From positions 1 through 7,459 of the forward strand of contig JBFWQM010000251.1 of NCBI GenBank assembly GCA_050249455.1: 7,459 bases of DNA. The letters are read 5' to 3'. This document shows positions 1 through 5,775 of the stretch, piece by piece. This stretch comes from JBFWQM01 sp050249455. GTDB taxonomy: Bacteria > Pseudomonadota > Alphaproteobacteria > MPNO01 > VGEU01. How positions within the stretch are numbered: position 1 is the stretch's first letter; each line of letters opens with the position of its first letter. The notes below the pieces were generated by a model. The model saw only the letters and a list, made by a program, of their open reading frames with translations. It searched no databases and had not been told where the DNA came from. A program made the position numbers and the translations under genes.

Positions 1-327
1 CTGGTCCTCGGCTGCCTGATGGACTCGCTGGCGATGGTGCTGCTGACCCTGCCGGTGTTCATCCCGATCCTGTTCTCGCTCGATTTCGGGCTGACCAAGG
101 AGCAGACGGCGATCTGGTTCGGCATCCTGGCGCTGGTGTCGGTGGAGGTCGGCATGATCACGCCGCCGTTCGGTCTCAACATCTTCGTCATCAACGCGAT
201 GTCGAAATCGGTCCCGATCCAGGACACCTATGTCGGCGTGTCGGGGTTCGTGATCGCCGACATCCTGCGCATCACCCTGCTCGCCCTGTTCCCCGCCATC
301 TCCCTCATCGGCGCGGGCTTGTGGTAG
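1..327 (+). CDS. TRAP transporter large permease, DctM type (C-terminal part)
   Basis: This is the C-terminal 108 residues of the large membrane subunit of a tripartite ATP-independent periplasmic (TRAP) transporter. Such transporters import small organic acids and related solutes using an ion gradient and a periplasmic binding protein. The frame is open from base 1, so the gene starts upstream; the internal ATG at 19 is not the real start. Three hydrophobic segments are visible, at about residues 1-27, 39-68 and 80-108. The middle one carries the stretch GMITPPFGLNIFVI, which is typical of the DctM family C-terminus. The protein ends in LIGAGLW and a TAG stop. The Rieske gene starts 50 bases downstream on the same strand, so the permease may supply its substrate. 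The solute cannot be told without the binding protein, which is not in view. Confidence 0.93.
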   Translation: MVLGCLMDSLAMVLLTLPVFIPILFSLDFGLTKEQTAIWFGILALVSVEVGMITPPFGLNIFVINAMSKSVPIQDTYVGVSGFVIADILRITLLALFPAISLIGAGLW

Positions 328-340
328 TATCCGGACGAAT

Positions 341-356
341 CGTTCGCTAGCGATCG
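341..356. promoter_or_regulatory. imperfect palindrome upstream of the first Rieske gene
   Basis: A perfect 10-base palindrome, TCGCTAGCGA, lies at 344-353. It extends to a 16-base palindrome (341-356) with one mismatched base pair. It sits in the short gap between the permease stop codon and the ribosome binding site GGAGG at 366-370. The position would suit an operator or a small mRNA hairpin affecting the Rieske genes. No clear promoter hexamers are seen, so the function is inferred from symmetry and position only. Confidence 0.35.
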
Positions 357-377
357 GATTTGCTCGGAGGTTCCGCG

Positions 378-1406
378 ATGTTCATTCGCAACGCCTGGTA
401 CGTGGCCGCCTGGGACCATGAGGTCGAGGCCGGCCTGGTCGCCCGCACGCTGCTGGGCGAGCCCATCGTGCTGTACCGCACTTCGGGCGGCGCGCCGGTG
501 GCGCTGGAGGACCGCTGCTGCCACCGCAGCCTGCCGCTGTCGATGGGCAGGCAGGTCGGCGACAACCTGCAATGCGGCTATCACGGCCTGACCTTCGCCC
601 CCGACGGCCGCTGCGTGCAGGTGCCCGGGCAGTCCGCCGTCCCCCCGGGCAGCGTGGTGCGCCACTACCCCGCGGTCGAGCGCTGGAAGTGGGTCTGGGT
701 GTGGATGGGCGACCCGGCGCTCGCCGACCCGGCGCTGATCCCGAACTGGTGGTGGATGGACCATCCCGACTGGAAGGTCGTGAAGGGCCAGGTTTTGCAC
801 ATCAACTGCAACTACCAGCTCATCACCGACAACCTGCTCGACCTGTCGCACACCAGCTTCGTCCATGCCGACACCATCGGCAACGACACGGTCGCCCAGA
901 CCCCGGTCCGCACCGAGCGCATCCCCGGCGGCGCCCGCATGTCGCGCCTGATCGCCGACTGCGTGCCGCCGCCGCTCTACGCGAAGAACCTCTGGTTCAA
1001 GGGCAATATCGACCGCTGGCAGGTGGTCGAGGCCACCGTCCCGACCTATTGCGACGTCGAGATCGGCGCCGCGGAAGCCGGCGCCGGCGCGCTGCACGGC
1101 CGCCGCGACGGCGCCGCGATCTTCCACGCCCTCAGCGTCGGGAGCCCGGAAACCGCAGGCTCGACCTACCAGTTCTATGCCCACGCCCGCCAGTTCGCGC
1201 TCGATAGCGAGGCGATCGACACCGTCTACAAGCGCGACTTCCTGCGCGTCTTCATGGAGGACGTCTCCATCCTGGAGGCGCAGCAGCGGATGCTCGAGCG
1301 CGACCCGGCGGCGCCGTGGATCGACATCAACGTCGATGCGCCGGGGATCGCGGTGCGCAAGCTGCTGGCCGAGCAGGTCGACGCGGAACGCGCGTCGGCC
1401 GCCTGA
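378..1406 (+). CDS. Rieske non-haem iron oxygenase alpha subunit, VanA/DdmC-like (copy 1)
   Basis: A 342-residue oxygenase component of a Rieske mononuclear iron oxygenase. Family members use electrons from a separate reductase to hydroxylate or O-/N-demethylate aromatic or heterocyclic compounds in the cytoplasm. The Rieske [2Fe-2S] motif is complete as C47-x-H49-x16-C66-x2-H69. The catalytic iron motif is complete as D151-x3-D155-x2-H158-x4-H163, and D295 in the segment FMEDV is the likely third ligand. Spacing and length (about 340 residues) match the vanillate demethylase / dicamba monooxygenase branch. I chose ATG 378 because GGAGG at 366-370 lies 7 bases before it and the protein then begins MFIRNAWYVAAW, the usual family N-terminus. 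A TTG at 360 in the same frame is upstream of that ribosome site. Copy 2 follows after 58 bases. No reductase gene is visible. Substrate unknown. Confidence 0.94.
   Translation: MFIRNAWYVAAWDHEVEAGLVARTLLGEPIVLYRTSGGAPVALEDRCCHRSLPLSMGRQVGDNLQCGYHGLTFAPDGRCVQVPGQSAVPPGSVVRHYPAVERWKWVWVWMGDPALADPALIPNWWWMDHPDWKVVKGQVLHINCNYQLITDNLLDLSHTSFVHADTIGNDTVAQTPVRTERIPGGARMSRLIADCVPPPLYAKNLWFKGNIDRWQVVEATVPTYCDVEIGAAEAGAGALHGRRDGAAIFHALSVGSPETAGSTYQFYAHARQFALDSEAIDTVYKRDFLRVFMEDVSILEAQQRMLERDPAAPWIDINVDAPGIAVRKLLAEQVDAERASAA
507..552 (+). repeat. 46-base perfect direct repeat, first copy (in Rieske copy 1)
   Basis: This 46-base stretch, coding for the Rieske cluster region from EDRCCHR to MGR, is identical base for base to 1597-1642 in the second Rieske gene. 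The identity includes the third codon positions. It is the longest exact match I see between the two genes and is evidence of gene duplication, possibly with later gene conversion. Confidence 0.85.
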
Positions 1407-1414
1407 CTTGACCC

Positions 1415-1449
1415 GGCGGCGGCCGGCCGATTAGATCGGCGCCGCCGCC
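1415..1449 (+). promoter_or_regulatory. stem-loop between the two Rieske genes
   Basis: GGCGGCGG (1415-1422) pairs with CCGCCGCC (1442-1449). Inside it, GCCGAT (1426-1431) pairs with ATCGGC (1435-1440) around a TAG triloop. A small internal loop separates the two stems. The hairpin lies 8 bases after the stop of copy 1 and ends 5 bases before the ribosome binding site GGAGGG (1455-1460) of copy 2. No run of T follows, so it is unlikely to be a classical terminator. It could act as a partial terminator, an RNA stability element or a processing signal that sets the ratio of the two proteins. That role is inferred. Confidence 0.55.
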
Positions 1450-1464
1450 CGTCCGGAGGGAACA

Positions 1465-2508
1465 ATGACGTTCTTGCGCAACTGCTGGTATCTGGCCGCA
1501 TGGGACCATGAGCTCGACGGCGGCCTCCTGGCCCGCACCCTGCTCAACGAGCCGGTCGTCATGTACCGCGCCGCCGACGGCAAGCCTGTGGCGCTCGAGG
1601 ACCGCTGCTGCCACCGCAGCCTGCCGCTGTCGATGGGCAGGCGCGTCGGCAACGACATCCAGTGCGGCTACCACGGCCTGGTGTTCGATGCCGAAGGCCG
1701 CTGCGTGCAGGTGCCAGGCCAGAGCACGGTGCCGCCCGGCGCCCGGGTGCAGTCCTATCCGGCGGTGGAGCGCTGGAAGGCGGTGTGGATCTGGATGGGC
1801 GACCCGGCGCTGGCCGACCCGGCCAAGATCCCGGACTGGTGGTGGATGGACCACCCCGAGTGGCGTCCCGTGAAGGGCCCGGTGCTGGAGATCGCCGGCA
1901 ACTACCAGCTCCTGAACGACAACCTGCTCGACCTGTCGCACACGACCTACATCCACCACGATTCAATCGGCAACGCCGCGGTGGTCGAGTTCCCGATCAA
2001 GACCGAGCGGTTCGACGACGGCGTGCGGATGACCCGCTGGGTGATCGACCGCCCTGCCCCGCCGCTCTACCAGGAGATCGCCGGGTTCAAGGGCAACGTC
2101 GACCGCTGGCAGATCGTCACCTCGACCGTCCCCTGCTTCAGCGACGTCTATATCGGCCTGGTCGACACCGGCTGCAGCGTGGAGGAAGGCGTCGCGCGCG
2201 GCGGGCTGGAATTCCACAACCTGAATGCCGCCACGCCGGAGACCGACACCAGCGTCTTCCAATTCTACGCCCACGCCCGCCACTTCAAGATCGACAGCGC
2301 CGAGGTGGACGAGATCTACTGGCGCGACTTCCAGCGCGTCTTCCGCCAGGACGTGGTGGCGATCGGCGCGCAGCAGCAGAACATCCGCACCTTCGGCGCC
2401 GCGCCCAATGTCGACATCAACGTCGACGCCCCCGGCCTCGCGCTCCGCCGCCTGATCGCCGACGCGATCGCCGATGAGCAGACCGCTGGCGTGCGCAAGC
2501 GCGCCTAG
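1465..2508 (+). CDS. Rieske non-haem iron oxygenase alpha subunit, VanA/DdmC-like (copy 2)
   Basis: A 347-residue paralogue of the preceding gene, by eye roughly two-thirds identical in protein sequence and collinear throughout. The Rieske motif is C48-x-H50-x16-C67-x2-H70. The iron site is D152-x3-D156-x2-H159-x4-H164, with D296 (segment RQDVV) as the likely third ligand, so both copies look catalytically intact. Shared signatures include WWWMDHP near residue 125 and DINVDAPG near 317. The two proteins differ most around residues 226-262, part of the catalytic domain, which could mean different substrate preference. ATG 1465 is supported by GGAGGG at 1455-1460 with 4 bases between. The closest known arrangement I can name is NdmA/NdmB of caffeine catabolism, where tandem Rieske N-demethylases share one reductase. 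This is an analogy of layout, not an assignment. A homomeric or mixed trimer is possible. Confidence 0.94.
   Translation: MTFLRNCWYLAAWDHELDGGLLARTLLNEPVVMYRAADGKPVALEDRCCHRSLPLSMGRRVGNDIQCGYHGLVFDAEGRCVQVPGQSTVPPGARVQSYPAVERWKAVWIWMGDPALADPAKIPDWWWMDHPEWRPVKGPVLEIAGNYQLLNDNLLDLSHTTYIHHDSIGNAAVVEFPIKTERFDDGVRMTRWVIDRPAPPLYQEIAGFKGNVDRWQIVTSTVPCFSDVYIGLVDTGCSVEEGVARGGLEFHNLNAATPETDTSVFQFYAHARHFKIDSAEVDEIYWRDFQRVFRQDVVAIGAQQQNIRTFGAAPNVDINVDAPGLALRRLIADAIADEQTAGVRKRA
1597..1642 (+). repeat. 46-base perfect direct repeat, second copy (in Rieske copy 2)
   Basis: Exact match to 507-552 on the same strand, 1090 bases downstream. It covers the Rieske cluster-binding segment. Such a direct repeat could support recombination that would fuse the two genes and delete the stretch between the copies. 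Confidence 0.85.
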
Positions 2509-2510
2509 CC

Positions 2511-2564
2511 GGCGCCGTCGGGACAGGGGCGGGTTCGCGACCCGCCCCCGCGCGACGGTGCGCC
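2511..2564. terminator. nested stem-loop between convergent genes, probable bidirectional terminator
   Basis: The core is GGGGCGGGT (2526-2534) pairing perfectly with ACCCGCCCC (2540-2548) around the loop TCGCG. An outer stem pairs CCGTCG (2515-2520) with CGACGG (2553-2558), and GGCG (2511-2514) can continue with CGCC (2561-2564) across a two-base bulge. The element fills the 57-base gap between the stops of the + strand Rieske gene and the - strand hydrolase gene. No T-tract follows on either strand, so it may work by blocking read-through or by protecting 3' ends rather than as a standard intrinsic terminator. Confidence 0.65.
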
Positions 2565-2565
2565 G

Positions 2566-3468
2566 TTAAGCGATGTGCTCCTTGTGGTGCTGCAGGTACC
2601 ACTCGGCGATCTCTTCGCGCGTCGCCACCCAGACGTCGTCGAAGGTCTTGATGTAGGACAGGAAATCGGTCAGCGCCGGGATCCGGAACGGCTGGCCGAT
2701 GACGTGGGGGTGCAGGCCGACGTTCATCAGCATGCCGGTCTTGGCGCCCTCGTGGTACAGCACGTCGAACTGGGTCTTGAACACGTCGAACGACTCGCGG
2801 GTGGTCATGCCGCGGCGGAAGAACGTCGCGAAGTCGTTGCATTCGTTGGTGTAGGGGATCTGGACCAGCGGCCCCTTGGCGGTGTGCACGACGAACGGCT
2901 GGTCGTCGTTCAGCCAGTCCGCCTGGAAGATCAGCCCGTACTCGGTCAAGATCTCCGGCGTGTTGGTCGTGCAGCGCATCGACGACGACAGCCAGCCCTT
3001 GGCCGGCTTGCCGACCACCTTGCTGTAGACGTCGAGCGTGCGGCCGATGATCTCCTTCTCCTTGTCGCGGTCGAAGGAGTAGTTGGTCAGCAGCTCGGTC
3101 TGCACGTAGTTGTGCGCCACCAGCTCCCAGCCCCGCTCCTTCGCCGCGTCGATGATCGGACGGCGCTCCAGGCAGGTCTTGGCGTTGGTGGTGCAGCTCG
3201 CGCGCAGGCCGAACTTGTCGAACAGGTCCATCATGCGCCAGATGCCGACCCGCTGGCCGTATTCGCGCCAGGAATAGTTCGGCCAGTCGGCGACGTTGCC
3301 GGGCAGCGGGTCGGGCAGCAGCTGCGGCCCGCCGGCGTAGAACGTGTTGGGCGTGTCGACCGTGAGGTCCCAGTATTCGAGGTTGATGGTGAGGATCACC
3401 GCGATCCGCGCCCCGTTCGGCCACCGCAGCGGCTTGCGCTGCGGCATCGGCACATAGTCGTAATGCAT
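2566..3468 (-). CDS. polysaccharide deacetylase-fold hydrolase, PuuE (allantoinase)-like
   Basis: A 300-residue protein of the carbohydrate esterase 4 / NodB fold, closest in pattern to PuuE-type cyclic-amide hydrolases. The N-terminal stretch RWPNGARIAVILTINLEYWD (residues 15-34) matches the PuuE start, where the usual metal-binding TFDDG motif is replaced. Further family features are H119 in ELVAHNY and the segment LHPHVIGQPFRIPAL (252-266). PuuE enzymes hydrolyse the C-N ring bond of allantoin, so this protein may hydrolyse a cyclic or linear amide; that is inference. I prefer ATG 3468, with GGAGGG at 3476-3481 seven bases upstream. An in-frame ATG at 3483 would start on top of that site and add five residues. 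The gene follows the LLM monooxygenase by 19 bases and is probably co-transcribed with it. There is no signal peptide, so it is cytoplasmic and unlikely to act on cell wall polymers. Confidence 0.85.
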   Translation of the reverse strand: MHYDYVPMPQRKPLRWPNGARIAVILTINLEYWDLTVDTPNTFYAGGPQLLPDPLPGNVADWPNYSWREYGQRVGIWRMMDLFDKFGLRASCTTNAKTCLERRPIIDAAKERGWELVAHNYVQTELLTNYSFDRDKEKEIIGRTLDVYSKVVGKPAKGWLSSSMRCTTNTPEILTEYGLIFQADWLNDDQPFVVHTAKGPLVQIPYTNECNDFATFFRRGMTTRESFDVFKTQFDVLYHEGAKTGMLMNVGLHPHVIGQPFRIPALTDFLSYIKTFDDVWVATREEIAEWYLQHHKEHIA

Positions 3469-3487
3469 CGAGTCTCCCTCCATTGAA

Positions 3488-4654
3488 CTACTCGGCCGCC
3501 GCCGCCGTGGCGGCGCCGAGCGGCTTGAGCGCCGGCAGCACCTCGCGGCCGAGAAGCGCGAGGCTGCGCATGGTCAGGTCGTGCGGCAGGGTGCCGAACT
3601 GCGGCATCAGCACCAGCGTGCCGTAGTCGACGTCCTTGTGGTACTGGATGAGCTTCTTGCGAACGGTATCGGGCGAGCCGCACAGGATCACCTCGTCGGC
3701 GATCAGCGAGTCGATCGTGTGATTGTCCTTCAGGCTCGACTTGTGCCGCATCAGGGTCTTCATCGAGTTCAGGGTCATGTAGCCTGGCGGCATGCCGAGT
3801 TCGCGCGTGAACTTGAGGAACTTGTTGAAGAAATTCTCGGCGTGGACGCCGGCCTCGGCGCGCGCCATGTCGTCGGTGTCGGAGACGTAGACCGGCGAGC
3901 ACCACGCGATCTGGCGCGGCTCGGCCGTGTAGCCGTGCCGCTCCGCAGCCTCGCGATACATGTTAAGGAACCGCAATACAGACTTGTAAGGACTGAAGGT
4001 CTGGACGTAGACGTACTTCCGGCTCGGATGCGAGGCCCATTCGATCGTCTCGCTGGAGCCGAGCGAGGGGATCCAGATCGGCGGGTGCGGCTTCTGGAAC
4101 GGCCGCGGCCAGACGTTGACGTATTCGAAGTGGAAGTGCTTGCCCTCGAACGCGAACGGCCCCGGCTCGGTCCACGCCCGCACCACCAGGTCGTGCGCCT
4201 CGTGGAAGCGCTCGTGCGACAGGGTCGGGTTGGCGCCGAGGCTGAAATATTCCATGCCGATGCCGCGCACCATCCCGGAGATCAGACGGCCGCCGGTGAT
4301 GCAGTCGATCATCGCGTGCTCCTCCGCCAGGGTCAGCGGATGGGCGCGGATGTTGAACGCGTTTCCCAGGATCGCGATCTTCGCGCGGCTGGTCCGGCGC
4401 GCCAGCGCCGCGGCCATCACCACCGGAGACGGCATCAGCCCATAGGCATTCTGGTGATGCTCGTTGATGCACAGGCCGTCGAAGCCGACCGCTTCCGCGT
4501 ATTCCAGCTCGTCGAGGAAGCGGTTGTAGAGCGCGTGCCCCTTCACCGGGTCGAAGTTGGTGTTCGGGTAGGTGACCCAGGGCGACTTGTGGTCACGGCC
4601 GTAGCCGAGGTCCAGGTGGACATACGGCATGAGGTGGAATGCGAACACATCCAT
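3488..4654 (-). CDS. LLM-class flavin-dependent oxidoreductase (bacterial luciferase-like monooxygenase)
   Basis: A 388-residue TIM-barrel flavin monooxygenase of the luciferase-like family, which uses reduced FMN (or F420 in some branches) and oxygen. Visible family features, in order, are NEHH (residues 64-67), the segment EEHAMIDCITGGRLISGMVR (111-130) followed by GIGMEYFSLG, PPIWIPSLGS (191-200), and GSPDTVRKKL (326-335) near the C-terminus. The last dozen residues are Ala-rich and likely a flexible tail. ATG 4654 has AGGGGA at 4660-4665 five bases upstream. It is the first gene of a two-gene unit with the PuuE-like hydrolase. In pyrimidine catabolism the LLM enzyme RutA oxidatively opens a ring, so pairing with an amide hydrolase suggests ring opening of an N-heterocycle or amide. 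The substrate is not known. A reductase supplying reduced flavin is not seen here. Confidence 0.92.
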   Translation of the reverse strand: MDVFAFHLMPYVHLDLGYGRDHKSPWVTYPNTNFDPVKGHALYNRFLDELEYAEAVGFDGLCINEHHQNAYGLMPSPVVMAAALARRTSRAKIAILGNAFNIRAHPLTLAEEHAMIDCITGGRLISGMVRGIGMEYFSLGANPTLSHERFHEAHDLVVRAWTEPGPFAFEGKHFHFEYVNVWPRPFQKPHPPIWIPSLGSSETIEWASHPSRKYVYVQTFSPYKSVLRFLNMYREAAERHGYTAEPRQIAWCSPVYVSDTDDMARAEAGVHAENFFNKFLKFTRELGMPPGYMTLNSMKTLMRHKSSLKDNHTIDSLIADEVILCGSPDTVRKKLIQYHKDVDYGTLVLMPQFGTLPHDLTMRSLALLGREVLPALKPLGAATAAAAE

Positions 4655-4720
4655 GGCCGTCCCCTGTCGATGCCGCCGCCGGTCTAATGCGACGTGCGGT
4701 TCTGATCTCGCCGGGTCGGC

Positions 4721-4749
4721 ATTATGGGCGGGCGCGTTTCGCCTGTCGA
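4721..4749 (-). promoter_or_regulatory. sigma70-like promoter for the LLM/PuuE-like unit
   Basis: Read on the - strand, TCGACA (4749-4744) is followed by a 17-base spacer and CATAAT (4726-4721). Each hexamer matches five of six bases of the consensus TTGACA/TATAAT, with ideal spacing. Transcription would begin near 4714, leaving a leader of about 60 bases before ATG 4654. The -35 hexamer lies 7 bases past the stop codon of the amidotransferase gene. The LLM/hydrolase pair can therefore be expressed independently of that upstream gene. Confidence 0.6.
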
Positions 4750-4756
4750 GACGCCG

Positions 4757-5554
4757 TCAGTGCAGCGCGAGCGGATGGACGACGACGGCGCCGTCGCCGG
4801 CGATCAGCAGCGAAGAGGCGCCGACCTCGTTCCAGTTGCCCTGGATCGAATCGAGCGGCTCGGACAGGACCAGGACGCCGCCCGGCGCGCCGATGATCTC
4901 GGCTTCGCTGCAGGCGTGCCCGTAGTACAGCGTCGGCCCGTCGCCGTCGTTGGCGTAGCGCACCGCGACGATCTTCTGGCCGTCCGTCGCGGCCGCGGTG
5001 ACCCGCAGCGGGCCGCTCACGCCCTCCTCCCGCATCACCTCGCCGATGAGGGCCAGGACCTTGCCGAAGGCGCGGCCGGGATCCTCCTCCAGCCCGTTCG
5101 CCAGGAGCAGGAGGAAGATCGCCTCGCTGTCGGTGATGCCGCGGCGATAGCGGTAGAGCGGGGCCGGGATCAGGAAATCGATCCTGCGGCGCAGTTCCTC
5201 GTACCCGGCGATCTGGCCGTTGTGCATGAACAGCCAGCGGCCGACCCGGAAGGGGTGGCAGTTGGCGCGCGCCGTGGACGTGCCGGTCGTCGCGCGGACG
5301 TGCGCGAAGAACAGCGGGGAGCGGATCTGCTCGGCGAGGCTGAGCAGGTTGTCGTCGTTCCACGCCGGCCGCACGTCGCGGAACAGCCCCGGAGCCTCGC
5401 GCCCGGCATACCAGCCGAGGCCGAAGCCGTCGCCGTTGGTCGGCTGGACGCTGTGGCGGGCATCTCGGCTCTGACGGATGAGCGAGTTCTCCGGCTTGAA
5501 GATCACGTCTTCCAGGTAGATCGGCGGACCGCTATAGGCGAGCCAGCGGCACAT
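4757..5554 (-). CDS. class II glutamine amidotransferase, YafJ/EgtC-like
   Basis: A 265-residue N-terminal-nucleophile (Ntn) hydrolase. After removal of Met, Cys2 (MCRWLAYSG) would be the catalytic nucleophile, which fixes the start at ATG 5554; GGAG at 5561-5564 lies 6 bases upstream. The open frame continues 35 codons further, but that would bury the nucleophile. Class II motifs are all present: GDGFGLGWY (41-49), FAHVRATT (83-90), NCHPF (98-102), HNGQI (111-115), TDSEAIF (141-147) and SEPLD (231-235). The length equals that of stand-alone YafJ-type proteins, with no synthetase domain fused. EgtC, the nearest characterised relative, cleaves a gamma-glutamyl amide in ergothioneine synthesis, but no egtB or egtD is nearby, so the substrate is open. 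The neighbours on both sides have their own promoters, so no operon partner is evident. Confidence 0.92.
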   Translation of the reverse strand: MCRWLAYSGPPIYLEDVIFKPENSLIRQSRDARHSVQPTNGDGFGLGWYAGREAPGLFRDVRPAWNDDNLLSLAEQIRSPLFFAHVRATTGTSTARANCHPFRVGRWLFMHNGQIAGYEELRRRIDFLIPAPLYRYRRGITDSEAIFLLLLANGLEEDPGRAFGKVLALIGEVMREEGVSGPLRVTAAATDGQKIVAVRYANDGDGPTLYYGHACSEAEIIGAPGGVLVLSEPLDSIQGNWNEVGASSLLIAGDGAVVVHPLALH

Positions 5555-5590
5555 GCGTTGCTCCGACGCGCTGTCATGTCTTCGTCGCAA

Positions 5591-5626
5591 GTCTTTAGCG
5601 CGATGCGCTAATGATTCTGTAAAGAC
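5591..5626. promoter_or_regulatory. nested dyad symmetry, candidate enhancer or operator
   Basis: Two inverted repeats overlap. The inner one is TTAGCGC-GAT-GCGCTAA (5595-5611), a perfect 7-3-7 dyad. The outer one is GTCTTTA (5591-5597) with TAAAGAC (5620-5626). The site lies 37 bases upstream of the amidotransferase start and roughly 150 bases upstream of the sigma54 promoter at 5750. Enhancer-binding proteins for sigma54 commonly bind dyads about 17 bases long at 100-200 bases upstream, so it could be an enhancer, or an operator for the amidotransferase gene, or both. No consensus for a named regulator is recognised. Confidence 0.45.
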
Positions 5627-5749
5627 AAGGTCGTTAGATGACCGCGCCCAGGGATGCACGATCCGGACTGTCGAAATTTTTTACAACCGCCGCCGCCCTA
5701 ATCGTGCCGGTTCCCGCTAAGTTTTTGACACAAGGAAGCTTTTGCGCGC

Positions 5750-5765
5750 TGGCACGGTTCTTGCT
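5750..5765 (+). promoter_or_regulatory. sigma54 (RpoN) -24/-12 promoter, perfect consensus
   Basis: The sequence TGGCACG (5750-5756), four bases (GTTC), then TTGCT (5761-5765) matches the sigma54 consensus TGGCACG-N4-TTGCW at every defined position. The essential GG (5751-5752) and GC (5763-5764) have the required 10-base separation. Transcription would start near 5776 on the + strand. The surrounding stretch is intergenic and somewhat AT-richer than the genes. The first credible gene downstream is the LuxR-type regulator at 6090, leaving a leader of about 314 bases. Sigma54 promoters need an ATP-dependent enhancer-binding protein, which is not encoded in this window. Confidence 0.82.
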
Positions 5766-5775
5766 TCTAGAGATT

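Noticed and set aside
228..1184. 318-codon open frame on the - strand over the first Rieske gene
   Set aside because: It is antisense to a gene with complete catalytic motifs. Its product is a low-complexity Arg/Ala/Val/Asp-rich sequence typical of a shadow frame in GC-rich DNA.
2417..3424. 335-codon - strand frame overlapping the PuuE-like gene
   Set aside because: It is a frame-shifted shadow of the same strand, rich in Arg and Ala with no recognisable domain, and runs into the convergent Rieske gene.
3581..4687. 368-codon + strand frame opposite the LLM monooxygenase
   Set aside because: It is antisense to a clearly conserved flavin monooxygenase, and its translation has no domain and a biased composition.
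4724..5611. 295-codon + strand frame opposite the amidotransferase
   Set aside because: The - strand frame carries all class II amidotransferase motifs. The + frame is a codon-bias shadow.
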